Source: Anoplolepis gracilipes (taxonomy: Eukaryota > Arthropoda > Insecta > Hymenoptera > Formicidae). Taken from it: a stretch of 64,000 nt of DNA. The notes under the pieces were generated by a model. That model was given only the letters and a program-made list of their open reading frames with translations. It did not search any database and was not told where the DNA came from. Shown piece after piece: positions 48,466 to 58,055 of this stretch. Where the stretch lies: positions 10,231,001 through 10,295,000 of the forward strand of contig NC_132982.1 in assembly GCF_047496725.1 (NCBI RefSeq), read 5' to 3'. Position 1 is the stretch's first letter; every line of letters begins with the position of its first letter. The position numbers were made by a program, and so were the translations under genes.

Positions 48466-49347
48466 CTATGCCTTAGTCTCTTGATCTCTCATGCCGCTTC
48501 CTACAGGGCCGTGACGGCGTTCCCAGATCATACGATGTTTCTGCTTCATATATGCATTTTTAACATTCAAACCTACACCCATATCGCCATCTGCAAATTT
48601 GTGACAAAATATTTGACTTAAAGAATATCGAGATATATTTTTTATTACAACTATTTTCCTCTTGGTATTGTAACTCAATTTATTTAATATAATACTCACA
48701 TTTTGTAAACCATGCAGCAGCTCCATCAAAGTAAGCTTTCTTTAAATCATCGCACAAATAATCATCATCACCGTGATAAAAAGCACAATGTTCAAAACGA
48801 CTTCTCAATATGAATAAAATTTCATCTTCTACCGATCTGTTATTAAAAGTTAATCAATATTTAATATACTTTAAGCAAATTATTTCTTGTAATTTTAATG
48901 TTATCAATTGTAATTGTAATAATTATCAATATTGAACTTTCTTTCCCTTTATTTTCGAATATCTCATAAAACTTACTTGTCGCGCATAAATTGACAATTT
49001 GCCTCGGTATAACAGACTATGTCGTCATTGTAACATTCGTCGATCGTTGGTACTCGACGGTATTGTTGATGATACCATGGATATTTCTTTTGATTTGGCG
49101 TTACAAATTTTTCTGCAATTAAAAAAAAAAAAAAAAAAAAAAAAAAGACAAATTATTAATAACTATATATATTTAAAGAAAAAAAGAGAGAGAGAGAGAG
49201 GGAAGGAGGAAGGGGAAAAAGAAAGAGAAGAGCAATACATAACCCAACAAATGATTAGATAATACCTCGAATATAAGTGACGGGAGTATCTATTATGTAA
49301 TGTACGGCATTCGCAATCTTGTATATCGGATTATTTTTCTCTGCCAT
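48466..49347 (-). CDS. ND-PDSW: NADH dehydrogenase (ubiquinone) 1 beta subcomplex subunit 10, complete
   Basis: NDUFB10 is an accessory subunit of mitochondrial complex I, placed on the intermembrane-space side of the membrane arm. Exons in transcription order: 49347-49266, 49112-48977, 48836-48700, 48590-48466; phases fit and give 159 residues. The start reads MAEKNNPIYKIANAVHYI, followed by DTPVTYIR. The conserved core is YPWYHQQYRRVPTIDECYND and DIVCYTEANCQFMRDK, with Cys residues like those that form disulphide bonds in the human protein. A third exon has RSRFEHCAFYHGDDDYLC, and the tail RHGPVGSGMRDQETKA. No N-terminal presequence is expected for this subunit. Identification by motif order is firm. 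Confidence 0.9.
49120..49146. repeat. Poly-A tract in NDUFB10 intron 1
   Basis: About 27 A residues on the plus strand (T on the coding strand), close to the acceptor of exon 2, where it forms part of the polypyrimidine tract. Confidence 0.9.
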
Positions 49348-49529
49348 TGTTGTGCAAAGTAAATCAGACAGAATCAAGCGTTAAAGAAAATTCTTTTCAG
49401 TCGCTTTCTGTGTATGCAATTCTACACGACTTGCATGACACATGAACCAACAAATAGCTAGATGGGAATATAAAGAAAGGTTTTGTGTCACACAAGATGA
49501 AATACACCTAAGCTAACCTGATTTTTAAA

Positions 49530-49640
49530 GGAAGCTTTCCATTTAGCGACACAAATGTCATTCTATCTTTGTTGTCCATGGTTGAAAACTGAACAGAATG
49601 ACACTTGCATTGATTTGTATCGCTAAATAGAAAGTCGTCC
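49530..49640. mobile_element. Inverted-repeat element (MITE-like)
   Basis: The left arm starting at 49530 and the reversed right arm ending at 49640 share, in order, GGA, CTTTC, ATTTAGCGA, ACAAAT and TGTCATTCT, with a few indels. The centre carries the palindrome CCATGG. No coding capacity. Confidence 0.55.
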
Positions 49641-49663
49641 CAAAGTCATACGAAAAATTTTTG

Positions 49664-49707
49664 TATACATCAATCAGAGATGCTGCGCGATCTCTGATTG
49701 ATGTATA
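49664..49707. repeat. Perfect 17-bp inverted repeat with 10-bp loop
   Basis: TATACATCAATCAGAGA (49664-49680) and its exact reverse complement (49691-49707) flank TGCTGCGCGA. It can form a stable hairpin, and lies 24 bp from the element at 49530-49640. Confidence 0.8.
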
Positions 49708-50228
49708 TTTTTTTAAATTTAGATTTAAAAGAGTCAAAATATGAATAGGTCTATTCTTTATTAGTAAATTGATTGCACTATGCACTAGTTCAGAAAGTAT
49801 ATTTTTTCTTCTATATTGAAAGAAGAAAGATTCTCTGAACTATTGCAGCCTAATGATCTATTTATCTATTATACAGCAACAAATTTCTCAATTTATCCCC
49901 TCAATTATTTAGAAGAATCGGATAGGGTTGGATCAGACAGAATAAACGAGACAAACATTTTTCACTTCGATCGATTTATCATTCTTTTTTCAGAAAACAA
50001 ATTATAACATCAAGCTAAAATTATAAATTAAAGAGAATTATTATTAATTCAGTTTAAATGTTTTGTAAAATTTTTTAATTGAAAATCTTTAAACGAGTTT
50101 CTATGTACATACACACGAGGAAATATATTATACATATATGAGGAAATAAATAAGACACTTATATACAATTTTCAGAAATTTGTTTATAGATGCACAATAC
50201 ACAGCGGACAAGCGTACAATGTACGATT

Positions 50229-53200
50229 TTACTGTGCAGCCGCGGTACTTGGCGCTGAACTAGTGGTTTGCGCTTGATCCTCGCGTAACCGGTCCTTTTT
50301 GAGTTGTCCCATAAAGGAAGCCTTGTCAGCGGCAGTCTGGAAGCGACCATGTCCAAACTTGGAGCTGGTGTCGATAAACTTGAGGTTGATCTTTTCCAAT
50401 GCGGATCTCTTTGTATGTACCAACAAGGACTGCAAAATATGTTTCAACGTTAAATTTTGTTCTTTTTACAGATGAATATTCATAATATTTAGATATTTAA
50501 TCAGTCCTATCATTTATAACTATCATCGTGATCAGAATAATACTATAGGCTCTGTAGAAAATCATCATGGAAGTGCGAAACAATATATCATTATTAATCA
50601 ATATTTGTCCTTACCTTCCTTAGAGTAATTACACGTTTCTTCGGACCCATACAGCATCCTTTGATCATAACGAAATCATTGTTCACTTCACCATAGTGCG
50701 GAAAGCCACCCATGGGCGTAATGGTCTTCTCAGTAAGATCGTATTCCGTGGAAGCATTATTTTTCACGATCTAAAAATAGCAAGATAAACATGATGATAA
50801 TGTGTTGAATTAAATTTATAATAATATATAATAAATAAATTTATTTTTGTGACTTATTTTGGAGACCTAAAGCACAGATGGTACTCGTGCATTAGGTACT
50901 ATGACTAATAAGTAACTTTTATATCGCCTCTTCAAAATTTAAGAATCAATCTTTTGACAAAGTTTCAAAGATCGACCCTAGGGTAAGAGGCATAAATTAG
51001 TTCTGAAATTTAATTACCTTGCCATCCTTGGTGTGGATGCCTTGTCCGATTCTATAAATCTTCTTATTCATCTCAGTACGATGATGATACCCTTTCTGAC
51101 CAGCGCGCGCAACAGTAAAAGACACGCGACTTGGATGCCACGCACCGATACAAGCGACCTTTCTTAGACCCTTGTGAGTCTTGCGTGGTAATTTCTTAGT
51201 GTGCCACCTGGATGTAACACCTATGAAAAGCACAAAAAATGTCAATTGTTTAAAGATTACGTAAGCCCTTGTGTTCACACGGAGACAAAAATTTGATTTA
51301 CAGTTAGTTTTGTTTGGTCAAGGACCTCAGTAGGAAGGCAGCATGGTTATATCCTCAAGATGATCAGATAAATGCACGTCATGCTTTTCATCATATAGTC
51401 CTAAGTAGATTTTTTTATTTTTTTTTATTTTTAACATGCTTCTCATGTCGAGGGGAAGGGGGGAATCGCACAAAAAGGAAACTGCAAACACGCGGTTTTA
51501 AGGGGCACGCAGTTTAGGGGGCGAGCAGCATACAAACATACAAATATATAAATATATACAAATACATACCCTTGTAACCCTTTCCCTTTGTAACTCCAAT
51601 CACGTCGATCATCTCATCAGAGGTAAACACGTTACTAATGGACACGGGTTTTTCCAGATGTTCGCGCGCCCATTGCACCTTGTCTTCGATAGTTCCACCA
51701 TTCAACTGGATTTCCATGATGTGAGCTTTCTTTTGACGTTGCCTCAACAGCTTCATCTAATGGTACAACAGGGGAATAAAATTGATTTGTCTCACAATTA
51801 TATATCCGCATGATATCAGATACTTAAATATTCAAGTTACATTATTGCATTACCTGAGTATGAGCGATAATGCGAACAACGCTGCAATACTTTTTGATTT
51901 TCTTCAGATCAGCTTCAATAGACTTGCGGCCGAGGTCGTCTTGCCATTTCTTTGAAGCTTTTGTAAATGCCTTCTTCTTACTCTTGTACCTGTCGACAAA
52001 TCAATTGCAAAACCCATTTGCATATGTAGCCGCACATGGTGCCACCTATACACCTGTAACGTGCCAATCTCATCGTAATGAGCGGAGACTGGGCACATTT
52101 TTTGGTTCAACCATATTAAAATTTAGATTTAAAATGGCTAAATCCAAATGCTTACTCTCATCGTACGAGCGGAGAGCTGATGTAGTACTTTTAGTATCAT
52201 GTTATATAATGTGTAATAATATACTTGTAATTTTTTTAATGAAAGAACTGTACTAGGCATGGTTTGTCTCGATGGTCGTTGCCCAATGAGCTCCAAAGAG
52301 AATATGGAATATACCTCGCTTTCATGCATTCTGCGCAAGCAAAGCACAGCATTGCTCTTTGACGTGGCAGTTTGAGAACATACTGCATTAAAGGCAACTC
52401 TCACACTGCAATCCGAACGAATCGATGCATTTATGCGTCGATCAACATTCAGATTAACACGTCATAATTTCGTAATTTTAATATCAATATATAAATATGT
52501 ATTATGGTATCGACTTGTACTCGATCATTTTTAATTTGTAAAACACAAATGATCCCTACTAACCAGTTTTTGTAGAAACGTCTGCGACAATCCTCCGACA
52601 AATGTTCCGCCCAAACAGTAGCGAGTGCTCGAAGTCCATGCGGTGTTTCAATGTACCCGACAAGACCAACCACAATCATCGGTGGCGTTTCGAGGATAGT
52701 GACCGCCTCTACAATCTCCTTCTTATTCACCTCTGAAATTAAACAATTGATTTTTATAACAAATGAGTAATTTGTACAAAAAAAAAAAAAAAAAGTTTTT
52801 TTTCTTTATAAATGGACTGTGCTAGGTATGGTTTGACTCAATGGTCACTGTCCAATGGACTCCAAAGAATTTATGGAATATACCTTGCTTTCGTGCATTC
52901 TGCGTAAACAGTGCACAATATTATTTTTTGACATGGCAATATTGAAAATATACCGCATTAAAAACAGCTCTCGCATTGCAATCCAAGCGAATCGATGCAT
53001 TTCTGCATCGATCAACACCCAGATTAACATGTCGTATACTACAGTATGTAAATTACATATGTATATAAATGCAAAGAATTCACAATACTTGAAAAGCTAG
53101 TTAACAAATCTTAGGATTCTTTAATATTTTGCTCAAGTTGTATATATTAAAAAAATTAATTAACTTTCTGCAATAATCACTCACTTGATCCAGGACGATC

Positions 53201-53786
53201 GGCTTCCCTAACAACGTGGGTCATACCGGCTTTGTAGCCGACGAAAGCCGTTAAGTGAACAGGCTTGCTGGGATCGTCTTTCGGGAAAGCTTTAACTTTG
53301 CCGCGATGTCTTTGAGATCTCTTTTTTGGGTAGAACCCCATCGACCCATGTCGAGGGGCGCTGAATTTTCTGTGCGACTGTAACACAAGATGGAGAAATG
53401 TGAGACACGTGGTATAAACGTAACGAGATTTTTCTCCTAACAAGAGGTAAATCAGACCGCCCTAGAGTAATTTCATCATGGTTATTCAGTAGAAAACCAT
53501 AAACTTTTTAATCTAAATCATCATTAAAATAATCTAAATCGTTGCAGAGCGTCGTACGAGAAGTACGCCATGTGTTACGCGTACGCAAAAAAAATTGCCA
53601 ACACGTTACATCCCTTCGTTATGAAAGACGTTCTTAAATCTTGATATTAATTAAAACACTACTGTAATATTTATCTTATAGTTCAAAGAATATATTTAAG
53701 AATACGATTATACATTATAATACTATAGATGCTAAGATAATGTTGCAGATCTTAATGGATTTTCACGCACACGTTCAACTTACCAT
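50229..53786 (-). CDS. RpL3: Large ribosomal subunit protein uL3 (RpL3), complete
   Basis: RpL3 builds the 60S subunit near the peptidyl-transferase centre. Exons in transcription order: 53786-53784 (only the ATG, then gtaagt), 53377-53185, 52732-52564, 51989-51854, 51756-51570, 51220-51018, 50770-50615, 50429-50229; phases fit and give 415 residues, the usual length. Diagnostic sequence: MSHRKFSAPRHGSMGFYPKK, KDDPSKPVHLTAFVGYKAGM, VVGLVGYIETPHGLRALAT, EMIDVIGVTKGKGYKG, VTSRWHTKKLPRKTHKG, GAWHPSRVSFTVARAGQKGY and KGCCMGPKKRVITLRK. Histidine in RVSFTVARAGQKGYHHRT is the region methylated in yeast and mammals. Six of seven introns have structure on the coding strand that reads as snoRNA (separate entries), a host-gene layout also known for vertebrate RPL3. 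The ATG-only first exon is typical of ribosomal protein genes. Confidence 0.96.
50496..50573 (-). ncRNA. C/D box snoRNA in RpL3 intron 7
   Basis: On the coding strand: box C ATGATGA (50568-50562), D' CTGA (50535-50532), a C'-like CGATGAT, and D CTGA (50504-50501), about 75 nt in all. The 10 bases AATGATAGGA upstream of box D are the reverse complement of TCCTATCATT, which I recall from a conserved segment of 28S rRNA near its 3' end. By the D+5 rule the target is the A in TCCTA. The terminal stem is weak. Confidence 0.7.
50845..50992 (-). ncRNA. H/ACA box snoRNA in RpL3 intron 6
   Basis: Two hairpins fit the H/ACA plan on the coding strand. The 5' hairpin closes with GCCTCTT (50991-50985) and AAGAGGC (50932-50926) and has an inner stem ATCTTTGA with TCAAAAGAT. 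Box H is ATATAA (ANANNA) at 50924-50919. The 3' hairpin closes with ACTTATT (50913-50907) and AATAAGT (50858-50852), with an inner stem ACCTAA/TTAGGT, and ACA follows one base after the stem (50850-50848). Size about 148 nt, typical for the class. The rRNA target was not worked out. Confidence 0.78.
51321..51402 (-). ncRNA. C/D box snoRNA in RpL3 intron 5 (U83-like)
   Basis: Coding strand: terminal stem AGGAC (51402-51398) with GTCCT (51325-51321), box C ATGATGA (51394-51388), D' CTGA (51067+300 region, 51367-51364) and D CTGA (51330-51327). The guide before D, TGCTGCCTTCCT, is complementary over 12 bases to AGGAAGGCAGCA of 18S rRNA (from memory). The D+5 nucleotide is the first A of GGAAGG, which I recall as the target of SNORD83 in vertebrates. 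SNORD83A/B also lie in RPL3 introns in human, so host and guide seem conserved. Confidence 0.82.
52052..52200 (-). ncRNA. Possible H/ACA snoRNA in RpL3 intron 3 (downstream half)
   Basis: On the coding strand a hairpin closes with GTGCC (52096-52092) and GGCAC (52065-52061), has an inner stem CTCAT/ATGAG with loop TACG, and ACA follows three bases after it (52057-52055). An upstream hairpin near 52165-52195 repeats CTCCGCTC and ACGATGAG, so the two hairpins resemble each other. An A-rich hinge between them could act as box H. Boundaries are uncertain. Confidence 0.4.
52246..52466 (-). ncRNA. U17/snR30-like H/ACA snoRNA, copy in RpL3 intron 3
   Basis: About 220 nt, closely similar to the copy in intron 2 and in the same orientation. 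Near the 3' end it has ATATTCC (52312-52306) and AAACCAT (52265-52259), the two motifs (m1 and m2) that I recall as hallmarks of U17/snR30, enclosed by a stem AGGTAT/ATGCCT and followed by TAGTACAGTT, an ACA box three bases from the end. Compared with the other copy, paired bases change together (GCAGT/ACTGC here, GCGGT/ATTGC there; GCTC/GGGC here, GTCC/GGAC there), so a conserved fold is under selection. U17 is needed for 18S rRNA processing. Confidence 0.78.
52815..53036 (-). ncRNA. U17/snR30-like H/ACA snoRNA, copy in RpL3 intron 2
   Basis: Paralogue of the RNA at 52246-52466. It carries ATATTCC (52881-52875), AAACCAT (52834-52828), a closing stem AGGTAT/ATACCT and an ACA box at 52820-52818. 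The 5' hairpin is strong: ATCGATGCA-GAAA-TGCATCGAT. Its length matches the other copy to within a base or two. Both lie well away from the splice sites, as intronic H/ACA RNAs do. Confidence 0.78.
53446..53530 (-). ncRNA. C/D box snoRNA in RpL3 intron 1
   Basis: Coding strand: C ATGATGA (53524-53518), D' CTGA (53489-53486), a perfect C' ATGATGA (53479-53473) and D CTGA (53455-53452). The guide before D, CTAGGGCGGT, is complementary to ACCGCCCTAG of insect 18S rRNA (from memory). A second 10-base match, GTTTATGGTT upstream of D', is complementary to AACCATAAAC, which lies only four bases further along the same rRNA segment. The terminal stem is not clear. Confidence 0.72.
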
Positions 53787-56061
53787 GATAACGTTGATGA
53801 AGCAATAGAGAAAATGGAGGAGACGGACGAAGGCATCGGCTTTTATACCTAGCTACCCTCTTGATGTAAACTTTGGAAACTTAAATTTCCTATAATGAAG
53901 TTTCCGTTTTCTTTCTAGGGATTTTTACTTTCCTCGTAGCATTTGAATTGTGTTTAAAATCCATTTGAGGAATGGCGTTTGATTGACCAATCAGGTATTG
54001 TTAGATTTACACTGCGCCCGACGATACGACATGCGGTAACCAATAACAGAGCTTGTTCTTTTTAGGAATGTAGTTAGATCACTGAGCTCTAATGGCTGCG
54101 TTCAGCAGAGAAAGCAAATCAGTGAGCGCTTAGTGATTCTTTATTGTGATTGGTTTCTGCACTTAAATCCATCGAAGGTCTAAATGCAAGAACCAATCAC
54201 AATAAAGAATCACTAAGCGCTCACTGATTTGCTTTCTCTGCTGAACGCAGCCAATAACATACTGATACAATAAATACAATAGAGACACAAATAACAGTGG
54301 TTGGATTCTGTCTCTTTTTAGCTAAGATATTATAATAATTCTAACCAATCAGTGAATCGCTGAGACAAAGAAAACTAGCCCACCATTATATATCTGTCCT
54401 TTTCGGCTGATGGGACACCACCAACTCTTTGAAGGCTCGCTCCGTTATGTTATAGAACCACGTGGTTGTAATAAATGTTTATAACCTAATATATGTACAT
54501 GTAAATGCAAATGATTATTTTGAAAAAATAAAACCAAATTACTTTTGAATACATTAAAAGCTATTGATTTTATAAATATGTTTTTACAAAAACATTCTGT
54601 TTGTTTTATTTATCCGTGTCATAATACTAGTTACAAACTTATTAAAAACTTTATTATTACAAGAATTAATTTTTTATTTAAAAAAAAGAGACAAAGCAAT
54701 GATATATGTAAAACAAGCAGCAAATTGTAGCAGTAGAAATATTGCAATGAAAGTGTCTGTAACTAATACGAAGCAAAAATAAAATACTTATTTATATAAT
54801 TTATGGTTTTATTTTCTCTCATTCTTACAAAAAATTGGGTTATAATACATTCGTACAATTGAAATGGCCGCGCAACGTGGAGTCAAAATGGCGGCTATTT
54901 TTCCCCTAATCGCGGTACTTAATAATCTAGTGACTTTATTGAATTATACTCTCGCTCGCGTTTCTCTCATATTATAGAACCCTATGATCAATTCTGATTG
55001 GTTAATCAACGTTTCGAAATATTTCGTAATAACGTGTGTAACGTCAAGCGGTGAAGCGTCAAGTGGAGTAGCACTTTTTTAAAGAGAACGCGCAATCTAT
55101 GCTATATACGTATTGACGCAGTGTCTATGCCAGTTAGCCAGTTTATACTGGCTCTACATACATATTTCTGATTATACATTATACGTTTATATTCTCGGCG
55201 CGTTTTCAGATTAATCTCGGAACTTGATCTTGGATCTCGACGTGGCGAATGGTGGCGAACACCATTTGCCATCTTGCTCTCGCTTGCCTCTTTTTAACCT
55301 GCTTGCCATCTGCCATTTTGCGCGATCTTTGAGCTTTGAGCCCGTCAGTGCCCGAGCATTTGACGCTGGTGCCCGCGATCATATGTGAATTCGTTGTTGG
55401 CTCGATTGATCGCGATCAACGTGTGTGGCTTGTTGGACGAGACCGCGGCTCCGGCTCCGGTTCCGGTCCCGACCCCCGACCCCCGACCCCCGACCCCAAC
55501 CTGCCTCAACCTGCTCGAATGCGCCTGGTCGAAATACGGAATACGGAATAAACCACTTCCGTTTAGGAATTTTTTCTTCGCTACTACCGCGCCTCCAATT
55601 TTTCTACGCGTCTGTTACAGAGAACTGACAACTTGCTCGTCGCCAGCTAGTGTGACTCATAATAATACGGTAATAACGCTTGCCTTACATCTTACATTTC
55701 ATTCGCGAGTGCTTGCTCGAGATTTATCCGCTCCGAGATATTAAATGCGCACGTTTGTCTTTCCATGTGTCTTTACTTTTTCATTTTTTTCACTCGAAAA
55801 TAAACATTTATTCGCATAAAGAGTAATCTAAGCGATCCTTTCACCATGTAAAGAATAACGTTAGAGATACATTGTCTAAATGTTGCACCCTTTTCCATAT
55901 CTTTATACTGTGTTATCTTGGTTACAAAATTTGCTCACATTCTCGCTTCTTTGCAGAATGTCAGCGTAGGCGATTATATTTGTATCGTGTTTTCGGACAG
56001 TCAACAATCAGAAGACAGCAGAGATTACATACAAGTGTTGTGATCATCCTCAAGAATAACG
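53787..56061. other. Head-to-head region between RpL3 and nudE
   Basis: It holds the RpL3 promoter, a long inverted-repeat element (54093-54253), a small ATG-containing fragment that may be a ribosomal protein relic (54397-54484), a C-rich tandem repeat CGACCCC (about 55467-55497), and the probable nudE leader. The nudE leader exon seems to start at 55957 after ttctttgcag and includes a four-codon upstream ORF (ATG-TCA-GCG-TAG) before the ATG at 56062. Confidence 0.5.
54093..54253. mobile_element. Near-perfect long inverted-repeat MITE upstream of RpL3
   Basis: Arms of 69 bp (54093-54161 and 54185-54253) match almost perfectly in opposite orientation around a 23-bp loop. Ends read TGGCTGCGTTCAGCAGAG. 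A TA dinucleotide lies just outside on both sides, which would fit a TA target site. The near identity of the arms suggests a recent insertion. It is about 300 bp upstream of the RpL3 ATG. Confidence 0.82.
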
Positions 56062-56597
56062 ATGGATATAGATTTGCCGGAATTCCCGTCAAAGGATGAC
56101 GAGATTCAGTATTGGATGGATCTAGCTCATCAAATGCATCAAAGGTAGTATATGTATATTATATGTCAAGCCTCATTGATGTAATATAATGATATAATGG
56201 TTATTGGAATATGAATCATAATATGAATGTATGTATATGTGTATATATATATATTTTTTTTTTTTTTTAATTATCTTGGATAACCGTTGCAAATGAAAAG
56301 TGATAGAATGTCTTAATATATATTACACAATTGTGAAACTGTTATTATATATATATATAGTTAAATATTGTAATTTTGTATTTTATTGCATAAATTAACA
56401 TTGCATCAATCTAGTCTAAATTTACTAAGAAACTATTGCAATTCATTTAATGACTAGACAAGTCAGTATAATATTTACAATATTTATTTATATAAATATA
56501 TAATATATACACACATATATACACACACAAGTTTCAATTAATCATTATAGTACATTATCCTTTCATTATATGACATACATTAAACGTTTGTATTCTT

Positions 56598-56647
<50 letters not shown>

Positions 56648-58021
56648 CATACATTATAGACTTTTGATAGCAAAAGTGATAAAAACAACACTTATTACAT
56701 TGTCACAGAAAGTATGATGTTGAACGTGAGCTGGAAGAATTTCAAGAAAATTCACAAATGTTGGAGAAAGAACTGGAAACGTCTTTGGAACAAGCAGAAA
56801 AAACGAATAGGGAATTGAGACAGAGAAATGCAAGACTCGCCACAGAAGTTGAACAGTTGAGAATGCGATTAGATCAGCAGTCTGCAGATTGCAGCATGTT
56901 CCAAGGGAAAGCGCAAGATTTACAGCAACAGCACGAGCATCTTCTGAAGTATATTAGAGAGCTTGAACAAAAAAATGACGACTTGGAAAGAGCACACAGG
57001 TATCTCATATTTTTTCACTGTGCGAATAATAAGCTAGAAAGCTGATGGAATTAATAATAAACCGTTAGATATATATATATATATATATATGTATATAATA
57101 AAACGATGATACATCTTTCATCAGGATAAATAGGGTCACGGAAGAGGAAATAGAAGCTAAGTTTAATTTAGCTATAGAAAAGAATGCCTTACTCGAATCG
57201 GAACTCGATGAAAAAGAAAGTCTAAAAGTTATAGTGCAAAGACTGATGGACGAAGTTAGAGGTTAATAAGATTCTTTTTCTTTATTTAATACATTATTTT
57301 GCGATGCAAAGTGGCTAATATTTCACATTATTTCAGATTTGAAGCAAGAGATACAAGTACACGAAAGGCATCACGCTGATAATAATAAAACTGCTGAGAG
57401 AGTTCGTAACATTGTCGACAGTAATAAGCTACAAGCTGAATTGGAATCAAATTCACCCGCTAGCCAGATAGTTTCGCAAACCATACCTTCCAATAACACA
57501 ACGCCCTCGCCGATAAAACGTAGGTTATATAATGCTTTTATTAAAGCATTTCCATTTTGCATCACAAAAACGGTTATCGACATTGGTGAAAACTGCAATC
57601 AATCGTGTAAATTAAAAAGTGAAAAATTTTACATGGCTTAAAAGATGGAAACATTGATATAAAATGTATTGCATAAAATGAGAATGATTTAGAATAGTTT
57701 ACTGATTCTGCAATTTTCTGATTTACTTTACTATTTTTTAAAATTGTTCAATAATATTCTTTAAATGTTTGATGATTTTTTCTCTCCCGCGTGCGCGCGT
57801 TTTTCCTCGCTTCCTTTCCTTTTATTTCTCTTATTAAAGATGAATCTATGTGCAGTATTATCACTAATGTAATACTAAATAAATATTTTTAGCAATATTT
57901 TTTTCTTTATTTCAACTTTTGCAATATATATATCTTTTGTAATATAAACGTTATAATATTTACATCTAACAATATAAACTCATCATACTTATAATTTTAT
58001 TTGATCATATAAATAATATTA

Positions 58022-58055
<34 letters not shown>

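Larger units (their letters stand above)
49348..50228. other. Intergenic region between NDUFB10 and RpL3
   Basis: No coding exon supported. It contains the NDUFB10 promoter side, an inverted-repeat element (49530-49640), and a perfect 17-bp palindrome pair (49664-49707) that may be part of the same insertion. Confidence 0.45.

Noticed and set aside
55336..55744. Overlapping frames upstream of nudE with Pro/Arg/Ser repeats
   Set aside because: Produced by the CGACCCC tandem repeat in the leader region; three frames are equally open and none looks like a protein.
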